From Scytalidium lignicola (lineage: Eukaryota; Ascomycota; Leotiomycetes): DNA of 64,000 nt. Position numbers and translations under genes: made by a program. The notes beneath the pieces were generated by a model. That model had not been told where the DNA came from and did not search any database. It was given only the letters and a program-made list of their open reading frames with translations. Numbering within the stretch: position 1 is the first letter of the stretch; each line of letters begins with the position of its first letter. The DNA is taken from assembly GCA_002812745.2 (NCBI GenBank), contig NCSJ02000229.1, positions 1-64,000 on the forward strand, read 5' to 3'. Positions 47,809 to 59,149 of the stretch are shown here, piece by piece.

Positions 47809-48197
47809 ATCAATAAATCCTTTAGCCTCAATAAGTATGCTAGCAGGATCCGATTCGCTTCTTATTATTTCGACAAACCGGTTTCATTTTTGTGCCAGAA
47901 AGACCACTAGCTGAATGAATACCTTCACATCTATCAGTTAATCCACCAAGAGCACCAAAAACAAGCAAATAGACTTAAACTATACTTTCTAGCAATGAAA
48001 TTAATGAGAATCCATCCATTGATTCCCATTTATAAGCTTTTAAACAGACTCTCTGCAACAGAATGCCGATATAATCCTTTTGCACTTGTACCTTTGGACC
48101 TCAGCTAATATAGCTTTAGCCTAAGCTAAGGGTAAATACTCTTATGCACAGTCCCAGAATGCATTAAATGGTCATTTTAATCGCTGAAGGGGCTCAT
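47809..48197. other. intergenic between convergent genes
   Basis: AT-rich 3' flanks of the oxygenase and the acidic-tail protein. Nothing else recognised. Confidence 0.45.
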
Positions 48198-51042
48198 CTA
48201 ATCATCGGAATCATTATCTTCATCGTCATCGGAATCATCTTCATCTTCATCGTCATCGGAAGACTCTTCACTCTCATCTGTGCTAGATTCATTTTCTTCA
48301 TCGTGATCAGAGTCGTCTTCCTCACTTTCGCTCTCTTCATACTCAGATGTAGAGTCCTCGCTATCTGAGTCTATATCCGACTGGTATGATCTGTCTTCGT
48401 CATTCCCACGTGCCCCTTTCCTACGCAAAGCGCTGTTCATGGTCAGAGCCTGTTCTACATAAGCCAATATGTCTTCTCCTATCTGGCTCGAGCCTCCTTT
48501 GCGTATAGAATGCGTATTGTTCCACGAGACCTCCGGTGCAAATTTAGCGCATAAACGTGTTATGGCAAATCGATAGTGGAATCTCCGGCCCTGTGCACGA
48601 AGAAGTGGTAAAAGCTGAGTTACCTTTACCCTGTCCATGACGAATATGCAGTTCTCGGTGATATTGGCAAGCGACGGCCCATCGATAGATGGTGCGCTGA
48701 CTAGAACTGCAAGTTTAGATTGTGCGACGGCTAGAACTGCTAGTTCTCCGGGTGCTTTATTGTAGCTCGGCCATGGCGACGACCTTCCACGGCCCTTCGA
48801 CGTGGGGATATTTAGTTCATCCAATCGTTTGGACACGTTCAAGAAAGCGATTCCAGGCTCATTTCGACCCACCCGATGTTTCCTGTACAGTGACCATACA
48901 ATGTCCCTTGAAGCCTTCTTAGGCCGAGGCTCCAACGAATATCTAACTCCAGCGTCCTCATATAATGCGGGGGGAAGGTCGATATCCGAATCGTCCTCAG
49001 ATATTCTCTGCACACTGGGACAGAATGAGCTACAATACAGACATGCTGTGAGAGTCTGCTGAGCAGTTGCCCCAAGAAGCTGCTTGGTATATTCTGCAAT
49101 TGCTTCTGGTCGAATATTCCCTACGTCCTCATACAGAGGGCAGGTGAATCCCCTGCTCGATCTTCTGCGGACCTCTCGCGTTTTCCTGAATAACAGATCT
49201 TTTGCGGGCTCGGAAATAGCGAGATAGCACAATTCCCTCGTAAGCTCCCATTCTGATGTGACATAAGCTGAGAAGGTGACTAGAACGTGGAAGACACCTT
49301 CGTGGAAGAAGTCTGGGGCATCTGTCTGGTCTCGATTGTTGCGGTTGACGCCGGTCCATGCATGCTCCATGTCATACAGAGTTGAGTAGTCCATGAAGAG
49401 CGGCTCTTCGGTTTCGAGTCTCCTCACAATTGTCTTCAAGAGGTTCATAGACTCTTTGTCTGAATCCTTACAATTTTCTAGGAGCTCAAAGTTGGATAGA
49501 GAAATGCAAAGGCCGATGACTCTCGAATGGATGAACTTGGAGTCTCTTACTACACCTGCTGCTGAGTCAAATTCCCGGAATGGATCTGCTTGGAGCGGCG
49601 TGTTGTTAGATTCAGGTTTCCATGATCCTATTCGTCTCAAACTTGTTGCAAATTCCATTTGCGGCTGTTGATTTCGATGACCTGGATGCGTTATGTTGTT
49701 ATTTGCCTCTCTCATGCCATGGATTGAACCAACACTGAGTCTCTCGAAGGAATCAAGTTCGCTCAAGTCGTCGGAGACTGGTGCAGCTAGTTTAGATAGT
49801 TGGCGTATCATGGCTTCACGGTGGACTTCCCTCGCCCAATCACAGATGTAGTCAATAATGAGCAGGAGCTGCAAAGCTCCGTCATCGGTAGTTATATCCC
49901 CTTTCCAGAGGGTTGCCACTTCCTACAACTCAGTAAGTATAGGAGGGTGGTTTTTCGCCTGTGGAAGGGTAGCATACCCAGTCATATTGCTTTTTCCTAG
50001 AGGCATAGCCTGCTGCAACCCTCCACTGCCCTCCAATATGAGAAAGACACCAGCAGAGAGGGCCAGCAACCCACTTAAAATCCGACGATGCCGCCGCCGC
50101 CGCCTGCAATTTCTTTTGTATTGCGAGACTCTTTGGTGTGCTGATTCCTATTTGACTGTTTATTCGTTCGAAAGAGGAGCTTTCTGCACGTTTTGATTCA
50201 AGAACCAGAAACGGAAATACAATTGGGGTTTTATCATTTGGCCACAAGGTAGGGGTGAATCTTTTCTCAAGCGTTTGATCGCCATTGCTATCAGCTGATC
50301 TAGCCTGTAAACATTTGTATAAAGTCCCAGTTTGAGAGAGCCCATAGACCCTGTCAGGCTTTTCCTACTGTTTGTTCAGCTTTGACTTGGCAGCCATATC
50401 GTGATCAACTTTAGCCTCAATTCGACATGCAAAGAGGTGGTTTAGCGAGAGGCCCTGACTATCCCTCTTGATCAGCGGGTTTCGAGAACTGTCTGTGGAG
50501 AATAACCTACGCATATGGTCCCTCTGTGGGGCAATTACAACGTTCCTTGCTGATTCTATCGTTTAACAGATCAGTAAATTCTTCTCCGGGATCAGCTATT
50601 GCTTTGATTTCAGATTTCCAAAGTCTTGCTCCGCATTGGCGACTATAGGTTTTATATTGTCAATCTAGTCAGGAGTAATAGACTGGCAGACTTGAACTTA
50701 CCATGTCATTTCCTTGTCCATTCGCTCAAATATCTTGTGTTCTAGTTGAGAGCGCCATTCAGCCTCGTTGCTCTCGCTCTTTTGGCAAACTCTCGCTCTA
50801 GCGACGATTTCCTCAGCTCGTTGCTTCAAATTAAGCCTCCACGGGCGTTCTCTCCAGTTCGCTATAACGTCCGACCTCCACGTCCCGAAAACTCTCCTCC
50901 CCAATCTAGTGATATGGCGAAAAGTCACCTGGTGCTGTTTCGGCCATAACTCTGGTTCTATGTTATCTTCGAAACGGACCTTATAAATCTCTTTGATCAC
51001 ATCATGCCGTTTCTTGGCTTCTTCTGCATTGCGGGTAGTCAT
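48198..51042 (-). CDS. fungal protein with PD-(D/E)XK-like region and acidic tail, possibly broken
   Basis: Three exons read from the minus strand: 50702-51042, 49978-50642 and 48198-49922, with introns GTAAGT...CTATAG and GTATGC...TTGTAG. Conserved blocks of a widespread fungal family of unknown function appear in order: EPELWPKQHQVTFRHITRLG, CRQCGARLWKSE, EKPDRVYGL, FTPTLWPNDK, then PFLVLESKRAES (E-x-K as in PD-(D/E)XK nucleases, inference only), ATLWKGDITTDDGALQLL and a Cys pair. The C-terminus is a run of about 70 mostly Asp/Glu/Ser residues. Exon 2 carries a +1 frameshift near 50525-50530 (between ERCNCPT and RDHMRRLFS) and a TAG just before EKPDRVYGL. The TAG could be removed by a 45-nt GTTGAT...CAGTAG intron; the frameshift cannot be spliced away. 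Either an assembly error or early decay. Confidence 0.7.
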
Positions 51043-53566
51043 TTTGCGGACAACCAGATTATCATGATATTATTGATATCGTCAAAGGAGACGAATAGTG
51101 TCCTACCTATGGTATTATTAGATGGGATCAAGACGCGGCCCGCGGATCGGGGAAGACCCGATAGGGTCTTGGTTCCGTGTTGTGTGGTAGCACAAAGTGA
51201 TAACTGGAGGCTGTTCCTGCTTAATGAGCCCAATCAAAGCCCTGGCTCTGATTGCGCCTACAGTAGGCGAAATTACAGTACAACTTCAAACTGACTCGGA
51301 TTCCCTTGCGGCAGCACATAATACGCCTTTGCACCTGCCAAATTGGTTCACTTACATATTTCATGTTGGGGCCACTCTCTCCTGGTGGCATTGTGCACTT
51401 GGCACTAATGATTACGAGAACGTGAAAGTGTTGGAGGATGCCTCCACGTAGGCAGTCTGCCAACCCCTTTGAATATTGGTTCTCTCCTGTATCCCAGAGT
51501 TCTTCATCTATCACCATTATGACCACATTTGTGTCCCCTGTTGCGGCCTCGGGTATCTACTACATCCATTCGACCGACGGTGATATCAATGTGTCCAAGG
51601 ACGACATTAATGCTCCGTCTTACGATTATAGAAGTCTATGTATACTGAATATTTGTCCACTGTAGCTAGTAGTTGATTTAGTAGTTCAATCAATTTTATT
51701 CCAATTGCATGTCACTTATACTTCGACCCCATATAACCTGGTAACATCCCCCATCAGAAAGCGTACCCCTGGCTGACCTACAAGGTTGTATTGTAAGGGA
51801 ATGGATGGTGTGGGTTAGAACAAGGTAATGACAGGCTTTATCACAGTGATTCTAAGAACCCTATATTGGTATGAGACTTTTGACGAGCTAGCTGTATGTG
51901 TTGTGGGCTAGCTAGAGAGTTAAACCCTATCGGATTATGGTCGGGCAGCTCCTGGATACCGTCGTAGCTATACCATTATACAGCCCCTTTCCTTAGAGCT
52001 GCTGATCTCCAGTAGCTATCAAGATATATGTATCCTTTCTAGCAATACTACTAGTTGTATCTAGATCTCGATGTGTGAGGGCCTATGGTACATCTTAGCG
52101 TGTAAGTCTGACCCGTATTATAGCTAGACATCAAGCATGTGCTAGCTTCGTTATGACCTTTCCTTAGGCCAAATTCCCTCTAGTTTCTATCTTATGCTGT
52201 TGGTGAGGCAACATTGTTAGTTGCCTGTAACTGTTCTTCTACGCCGTTCCTGTTGTTGCGTTTATTTGTGTTGTTCCTTGTAGATTGATTTTTTTTGTGC
52301 AAGGGCTTTCCAATTACGATTCCCTTTCATTTTATTCATCCGGAACTGACTCTGAGTCGTGATAGGTAGGTTCAATACCTTCTCAAATATATATTGTTAT
52401 TCAGCTAGAGGAAATTCTAAGAAAGATGTCCTCTTAACTTCCTTTTGCGATACCAGCAGGGTATTATGAAGTCTGTCATGATAAATCAGACAAGCCTAAG
52501 TTTCTATGCGTCACGTCCTCACCTTTCCAATTTCGGTCATACATCTCTCTAAGTATCCTTCCCGCATGTCTGTAAATGTATAGCTCTTTCGAATTCAGAC
52601 CTTACCTATATCACCTAGTAGCGGATACTCAGCTCCGCTATTCATATTTACCATGTTTACTAGTGTACGTTTATGCAGAGTTGACTGTAATTTCATCCAC
52701 TTGCCATATATTTCGCGAGCTTAAGGGCAAAGGGTGAAGCTAAAGCTATGTTGACCATGTCAGTCTAGTTTGCCACTGGCACAAAGAAATGCAAGTCTAG
52801 AGCTCGAATACAGAATGTTTATTTAGTGTCAGCAAAGTGATGTAATGAGTTGCCTGCTTATCCAACATGCCTCATTTCTATGATTTATTCTAGCTCCTTT
52901 ATGGTTGCCATTCGTACTAGATCAACTCGTAGCTACAGTGGATATATACCTTATTTATAGACCCCCTTACGACCATATATCGGTGTCCCAATATGGTAGC
53001 GGACGGAGAGTCGCGTCTTACACTTAAGGCCGGATTATAAAATATCATTTTGCAACATCCAATAGTTATTGAGTTATGAAGAGATGATCCTCAGGCAGAA
53101 GTTACGGGGAGACGAGATGGATCCAGTAATTGAGCCCTAGGAGCCAGAATACGCTCCCTAGGATTTCAAGATTCTATTGGGATCCAAGGAGTACAAAGTC
53201 TATATAAGTTGAATAAAATTCCCCCAAGAGAATCCTGTCATAGTTGAACCTGAAGATCTGGTTTAGTCGCATGTGACTATCGTACATAAGGTACATAACC
53301 ACCGGGCCTCAGGCTCTGGTATTGCCCGACTTTCGTTGCGTGCGCTCCTAGTTGGTGGAAGCAGGCGAGAGGAAATGGTCACTGGTAGTGAAGGCGGAAC
53401 TGTGGTTGGACAATTATCCTGGCGGGGCAGAATCGGGATGGTGCCGTCCACACAAGTGAAGGCTGAGCAACGCCAGCCTCGTGTTGGTTACTTGCTGAAT
53501 CTGCTTGCTGTCCAGATGCAAAACCCCCATGCAAAAGAAAAACTCTGCCGATAAGCTGGCGAGAGA
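51043..53566. other. gene-poor stretch
   Basis: About 2.5 kb with only short frames (for example 51221-51526 and 53273-53554) that show no family features. From about 51700 to 53200 the sequence is AT-rich and stop-dense in all frames, consistent with decayed repeat DNA of unknown type. Confidence 0.35.
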
Positions 53567-53707
53567 GCGGAGGCCACCCATGTAGCAGAGGCTTGAGCAC
53601 GAGATGGAGTCGTAGCAGAGGCCACCACGCTCGGAGGCGGTGGCACTTTACGAAGGCCGTTCATCTATGGAGGCCACCCATGTACACGTAGCGGAGGCCA
53701 CCCATCC
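53567..53707 (+). repeat. interspersed short repeat GGAGGCCACCCATG
   Basis: The word GCGGAGGCCACCCATGTA or close variants occurs at 53567-53584, near 53615-53627 (AGCAGAGGCCACCA), at 53668-53685 and at 53691-53707. Spacing is irregular (48, 53 and 23 bases). It resembles a decaying minisatellite lying upstream of the C2H2 gene. It may affect transcription, which is not testable from sequence alone. Confidence 0.55.
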
Positions 53708-53893
53708 TCAGCCTCCCGGCTCAATCATGGAAGAAGGATATTTTATAACAGAGCGCCTCGCATTTTGCTCTTTTACTCACCAAAAAATCATCTAGGCATT
53801 GATTCTACATTTCATTACTCGTAACTCAGCGTACGTTTCTCAAGTTCTAGTTCGCACCCAACCCCCGCCGGCACATATTGTGGTGTCTGAGCG

Positions 53894-53922
53894 GGGATAA
53901 GTTAGCAAATTGCTCTTATCCC
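53894..53922. repeat. 29-base near-perfect palindrome
   Basis: GGGATAAG (53894-53901) pairs exactly with CTTATCCC (53915-53922). Inside, AGCAA and TTGCT pair as well, leaving only two unpaired bases and one centre base. It sits just upstream of the open frame of the C2H2 regulator. It could be a dimeric protein site or a leader hairpin. Confidence 0.5.
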
Positions 53923-53948
53923 TACCAACACCACCAGCTTGACTGTAA

Positions 53949-55055
53949 AGGTCGGATTCTCAGCCTGATTTCGGGTACTTTGCGCGCGGAGACTCTTATA
54001 GTCTTCGCGCAACAGCAATCCCGAGCGACCACGGAGGCCATAGTTTAGAAAGCTCTCGACAGCAAGATCTCCCCTTCGATGGCTGGTTTACTAGCATAGA
54101 AGGTATATCAACCAACGATTATTACATCACATCCGATGACATCTTTGCACTGCCATACGCGTATGATCTGTTTTTCGATTCACACGCAAACATATATGAA
54201 TATAGTAATCAACTAGAAGACAACATCGATCTGGAATTGCCTTCAAACTCACGTTCTTTGGTATCTTTATCCTACTCTCACTCACATGATAGTGTGCCTG
54301 CATCTATAAACCAGAGTCCACATCTAATCAATCCGATTCGTCAGACCGAATTCCCAGCCACGGTCGCTTCATTGGATTGTCAAAGAAAGTCTTCTAGCAC
54401 CCTCAAACTTTCAACAGCTCCTTCTGGACGAGAAGGCTCTAGTGGATCGTCGTCGTATAGTGACATTGATTTATCTACCATCTCTGATCTGACAGAAAGC
54501 ACGACGTACTCGAACTCCAATCAAAACGTGTTGGACGAGACATATGAACGGGAGAACTTAGTAGCACTCGAGTCTCAACCTACAGGACAGCAGTTACCCC
54601 AGACCGGCATAGGAAGATCTTCTATGAATCTTCTAAGCTCTGTTCAAAACTCTGTTGAATCTACCACGGTTCTCCACGTTCCCCAAGTCCCTGCCAAGTC
54701 AATACTATCACGGTCCCGAAGCAAGCACGACCGACAACTCAAGTGTGACTCCTGTTCTAAAGTGTTCCGGCGGCGATGCGATCTCAAGTAAGTTGATGAA
54801 CATATGTAGTTGCTGTAAGAGAGCTAATCTCCTGTCCAGTAAGCATACAAAAGCACATGCACGCCTTTTCAAGCAGGCTGTGATAATACCGAAGGGTTTA
54901 CACTGGGAAAAGACCTTCGGCGACATAAAGAAACGATTCACTTCCGAAGTACATTCACCTGTCCATCTTGCGGCGAAACATTTTCTCGATCTGATAATTG
55001 CCAGAGGCATATAGAAAAGCAGCACTCCATGTCACCTGTCACTTCAGCTTGCTAA
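53949..55055 (+). CDS. C2H2 zinc-finger regulator, start exon unknown, frame-disrupted
   Basis: The frame is open from 53949, but no ATG occurs before the Met of GRSSMNLL, so an upstream exon must supply the start (a possible acceptor TTCTCAG ends at 53961). About 280 residues of Ser/Thr/Asn-rich, acidic sequence precede CDSCSKVFRRRCDL. An intron 54788-54839 (GTAAGT...GTCCAG) then completes the finger with NKHTKAHAR (C-x2-C-x12-H-x3-H). One base must be added near 54864-54868 (a CCTTTT run) to continue PFQ...GFTLGKDLRRHKETIH and a canonical last finger CPSCGETFSRSDNCQRHIEKQH, ending at 55055. The defect is either a homopolymer miscall or a real inactivating frameshift between fingers. Role: sequence-specific DNA binding in the nucleus; targets unknown. 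Confidence 0.7.
53984..54010 (+). promoter_or_regulatory. stable 11-bp hairpin at the head of the C2H2 gene
   Basis: GCGCGGAGACT (53984-53994) pairs along its whole length with AGTCTTCGCGC (54000-54010), allowing one G-U pair, around the 5-nt loop CTTAT. It would form a strong RNA stem if transcribed. It lies inside the open frame or its leader, so it may be coincidental with coding sequence. Confidence 0.45.
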
Positions 55056-55075
55056 AATAAAAATTTCATGCCGTC

Positions 55076-55564
55076 ATGATGGATTCGCTAGGAGACATTC
55101 AACTAGAAGTGGAATTGCTTACAATGAAAAATCAAACTATCAAAGAACACCAATCAACAATTACTAATTCATTAAAGAAATTAAATTACCAGTGCGAAGT
55201 GAGTTGGATTGATGATACTCCCTTTCCTGGGGATTCGGAGAAGATTTCGAATTCTTCGGCGTCCTATCTAAATGAGTATCTGGGTGTTGAAAATATCATC
55301 TTTTTTGCAAAAGATTTCATTCCTCCGGATATCATTTATCCAGAAAATGATTTTAATCGTACTAGCCGCTACACAGTGTTGCGGCGCGGTAAGATTAAAA
55401 AACTACAAAGGAAACTGTCTGGTAGGTTTCTTAAAGGATGGAACAAAGAATGGGGCAATCTCCGTTTTCCAGTTTTCCACACCAGGATTGGCCGGTTGGT
55501 TGTCCGGGATATTGTTTGGGTTCTGACTCAAACCGTGGTTATCTTCGAAAAAATAGCTTTGTGA
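55076..55564 (+). CDS. hypothetical 162-aa protein
   Basis: Begins ATGATG 20 bases after the stop of the C2H2 gene and runs to a TGA. The first 40 residues could form a short coiled coil (DIQLEVELLTMKNQTIKEH). The middle is acidic, and the C-terminus is basic then hydrophobic (GRLVVRDIVWVLTQTVVIF). I do not recognise a family. It might be a 3' exon or remnant of the C2H2 gene, an independent small gene, or chance. Confidence 0.3.
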   Translation: MMDSLGDIQLEVELLTMKNQTIKEHQSTITNSLKKLNYQCEVSWIDDTPFPGDSEKISNSSASYLNEYLGVENIIFFAKDFIPPDIIYPENDFNRTSRYTVLRRGKIKKLQRKLSGRFLKGWNKEWGNLRFPVFHTRIGRLVVRDIVWVLTQTVVIFEKIAL

Positions 55565-55988
55565 GTCGGGCTATTGATGCTCTCCTACAAAGTGTATCCA
55601 GCATTTTGGGGCCGGGAGAATTGCCCATGGTACGGTATGGATGGCTAATAGGGGAAGTGCAGTCGTAAGATGTTTCTGTTTTGTTCTGGATATTGGTAAA
55701 TTCCGATTCCTCTGTCAAAGCGGGTTTTTTTAATCCTGTTCCACACAGGGCCATGGAACTGTGGGATAAGGTTTTTTCCCTGTTAATACCATGAAGAGAA
55801 GTCGAACTTTTTTGTTATATGGCGTCATGGGCTTTTTTTTTCTTTATCGCTATGGTATCTTATGACCATCAAGAGTCTACAAGGGATTCGATAGAATTTG
55901 GATAATTCCTACCTTCTAAAAATAGGCCTCGTATGAAAGGAAATTTATTCAGATCCGTCGTTTCTCTATTACCACAATACAGACTAAT
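55565..55988. other. intergenic, nothing recognised
   Basis: AT-rich sequence between the hypothetical plus-strand frame and the minus-strand HET relic. No feature was seen. Confidence 0.4.
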
Positions 55989-56960
55989 TTATTTTGGTAA
56001 CTTTGCAAGACTGTCTCCGGGTGCGCCTTTGATACCCTCAGCCTGTACCAGAAGGTTCCACTGTGCAGTATAGCTATCGAGACAGACTTCTTCCGGATGA
56101 TAAGCTCTTAGAGGTGTTTCGCGAACACGAGAGATGCAGCAAGTAAGTGTTCGAAAGAGCGATTTAAAATTCTCCTCACGATGACCTAAGGAGCTTAGAT
56201 TGCATGCCAAATTAATGGAAGTGCTGGCATTTCTGGTACTTTGGAACCTGGACCATTTAACATAAGATAGCCCTCAGCACTGAGATCGAAATCTACATCA
56301 GTGACAAATTGTACAGTATCAACGATAAAGCCCCATAGGCGTAGAGAATTAGGTAACTGTTGATCAATTTCATCAACGTATGCTAGACTGTCGGATGCAG
56401 CTTGGTACAACAGCGGATATCCTAAAGTTTGTGAATAGTGAGGAATACCGTCAAAATAATCTGCGACCCAACTAGGATATCCACTCCAGTCTCCATTATT
56501 GACAACTTTGCTCCGTGGTTTTCTGCTGGCTACTGCTGATAGGACTTGCAAAGATTTTTTGTTTCTTTATTATCTATCGCGTGTACTCAGTATAAACCTG
56601 GAAAAAGCTTTTTGAATAATTTAGTTGGATTTCTTTTGGTAGAACGGCTGTTCCGATTGTTTCTTCTGATATACCCAAGAGCGCAGATAACTTATCTCGC
56701 GGATCAGTAGCTCCAAAATCTCATACCAATTCTAGAAGAGGAAACGGTTTAGAGAAATCCCGTTCAGTGATGCTTTCCCAAATCATAGGAAAATGCCAAC
56801 GAGATTGAGTCATGGCCATATCTGGGAATTTTGGACTCGACATTAGTGTCATTGATTTAATTAATTTACCTCCCGTCCCCATGTTTTCCACAGAGGCACT
56901 ACTGCGGGTGCTTATCATGGGCACAGGGGTTACCCCTGCTTCTTAGCTATCATCCGAGTG
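55989..56960 (-). pseudogene. HET-domain protein, truncated and stop-containing
   Basis: The minus strand reads the region that follows the HET domain in this family: PFPLLELV, a TGA, then FGATDPRDKLSALLGISEE, then LNYSKSFFQVYTEYTR and a TAG. YPSWVADYFDG, the usual LPSWVPDW position, follows, then LWGFIVDTVQFVTD. The N-terminal HET core (SYTWG, WVDALCINQ) is not found upstream, so the copy is 5'-truncated. The frame also shifts near 56195-56210. Together with the intact HET gene at 32-35 kb it shows repeated gain and loss of this family here. Confidence 0.75.
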
Positions 56961-57055
56961 TCGTTATCAATCACGTCAATGAACATGAACAATAACAATC
57001 AATCTTTCACCAGATTTAATATTCAGAGACACACCGTAGAATCAGGATCAAGAGA

Positions 57056-59089
57056 ATGGATTTGTTAGAGGGTAGAAGATACAAGTCACGGAAGCAACGA
57101 CCGTGAGTTTGCTACTAGACCTCAGTCAAGAGCAAATTTTTGGAGAATTAACCGCTAATTCGTAGATGCGACGCCTGCCGACGACGCAAAACATGTTGCG
57201 TCCGAGAACCTGGATCTGTCAATTGCAAGCTCTGTATATCACGCTCCAGGGATTGCAGGTTCGAGTCAGTGCCAAAAGTTCGACCTGGACGATCTCCGAA
57301 GAATCGATTCGCAACGGGCTCTACCATGCTAAGCACCGAGCAAGCTCAGTTCGTTCCAGCAACCCGTGAGCAGATGACAGCCAGCAGCAAGAACTCCACA
57401 TGGAGAATGCAGCATGTTGGTTTGAGCAGTGACCAAGACCCTTGGGTATTCCAACATTGCTCTTTCAATGATCTAGATTACTTTAGGCGGCCGGATTGGG
57501 TATGCCTCAGGGTGAAGAAAGGAGGATCCATACCGATGCTATTTACGGTATTGGTGTCTAGATCAAATCTACGAATGTCTCTGTTAATGATTTTGTTAGG
57601 TCGTTCCGGATAATGATGTTGACACGAAGCCACCCAACTACCCTGCTCCAACGTTCGACGCATTAGCAGGGTCGCATGAGCGAGCGCTTCTTCGGTCCTA
57701 CTTTGGCATCATTAACGCTGCTTTTCCCTTATTTGACCCGGCAAGGTTCGCATCATGGCATGTTGAGAACAAGTTACTGAGAGCAGCAATGTTTGCACTG
57801 GCAACTCCCTTTTGTCAAGAAGCAAAACATATACCATTGAACGAGTATCATACATTCATTCTTCAAGCCTTACCAATTGATACAAGATATCCACGCCTTG
57901 AGACGGTTGAAGCCGCCCTGCTGTTTTTCCAACGCCATACCGTCTTGAATAGGTATGTTTAATCCACTTTCCTTAAGATTTAATAAGTTTGACGGTATAT
58001 AGTGCAACGACGACGCCCGGGGAGTGGTCTGATGTTGGAAGTGTATATCATCCGTCAGGTTCCTGTCAAAAGACCCACTAACGTTGTCAGATGGTCGGAA
58101 TGGCTCAAGAGCTAGCGCTAAACATTGATCCGACACCTTGGAATATATCTAAAACTGATCGCAATCGCCGCATCAGGATCTGGTGGGCAGTCTATATTCA
58201 AGAACGATGGTCAGCTTTCGCTCTTGGACGTTCGCCTAATCTAAATGAAGACTATTGCACCACTCCTATGATCACGTTAGAGAACTTCTCTAATGACGGT
58301 TTTGGGACCACTGGTGTCACACTGACTTCAGCATGTATATTTGTTGGCATGGCCGAGCTAACAAAAATCCTTTCCGAGTTAATCAAAAAATTCTATACCA
58401 TTAAAGGAATGGGTCGACTCCAGGCGCTGACGGTACAGGAATTCTATGCCATGGTCGAAGACTATGATGAGTGTCTCCGCGTTTTCCAAAGGGAACATCT
58501 TGAACCACTTCGTGATGTTGATACCATCTTGGATTCAACAGGTTTGTCTCCCCTTTTTCGAGGACCTACGTCGACTAAAAGAAAGTCTTTATAGGCACGA
58601 TATTCCTCGCGTTCCATACTCTTGAAATCGTTCTCTGCCGTGGTGTCCTCCGTAATGTCAATAGAGAAAACCCGGGCTATTCGGCATTCCGTTGGCGCGC
58701 GAGGGATGTGGTCAAAAATGTCGTTATGCTACTTGCGAAGCTTAAAGTCAACCGACTTCGAGCATTCTGGTGGAGCCGTAAGTGGACAGTTTCTTAGGAA
58801 GTACAAAGCTGATCAAAGCAAAATAGCCATATCTCGCACAAGTTTTGCTGTCGCAGGAAGCTTTATGTATTCCAATCTGCTGGCTTCAGTCGACGACGAT
58901 GAGGTTGAGTATTGGTCTAGCGAGGTGGATCGTTATCGTCAGCTCCTTGAGATGCATAGCTTCTCCTTCGATATCACGAAGCTCGCGGCTGCTAGAATGA
59001 GTCTTCTAGCCTCTGCAAGTCAAGAGTATGAGGAATCGGGGGCCAACGTTGGGTTATGGGACATTGAGTCAATTCTGAAAACAATGTAA
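57056..59089 (+). CDS. Zn2Cys6 fungal transcription factor, one-base frame defect
   Basis: Seven exons: 57056-57102, 57166-57547, 57600-57952, 58004-58042, 58091-58541, 58595-58777 and 58827-59089. The start MDLLEGRRYKSRKQRP leads straight into the zinc cluster: C17, C20, C27, C36, C39 and C46, spacing CX2CX6CX8CX2CX6C. The middle is a fungal-specific TF domain: LLRSYFGIINAAFPLFDPA, then VGMAQELALNIDPTPW, RIRIWWAVYIQERWSAFALG, FLAFHTLEIVLCRGVLRN and SFMYSNLLASVDDDE. Every junction is in phase except exon 4, which lacks one base. CCCGGGAG at 58017-58024 would need a fourth G to give PGEWSDVGS. With that base the protein is 572 aa. Layout and MVGMAQEL resemble DAL81/TamA-type nitrogen regulators, a weak inference. 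It stands just upstream of a dead FAD oxidoreductase gene. Confidence 0.8.
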
Positions 59090-59149
59090 TGAATGTAGTA
59101 ATAGTGTAGACCTAAAGCTCTAGGTTCCTAGTACAAAGCTCGACCAAGC

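Noticed and set aside
51221..51526. Minus-strand 101-codon frame and overlapping plus frames
   Set aside because: No recognisable domains. Overlapping frames on both strands at similar length suggest chance.
53894..53970. tRNA-like or Pol III-like structure
   Set aside because: The palindrome and GGTCGGATTC word do not assemble into a cloverleaf, and no A box is placed correctly.
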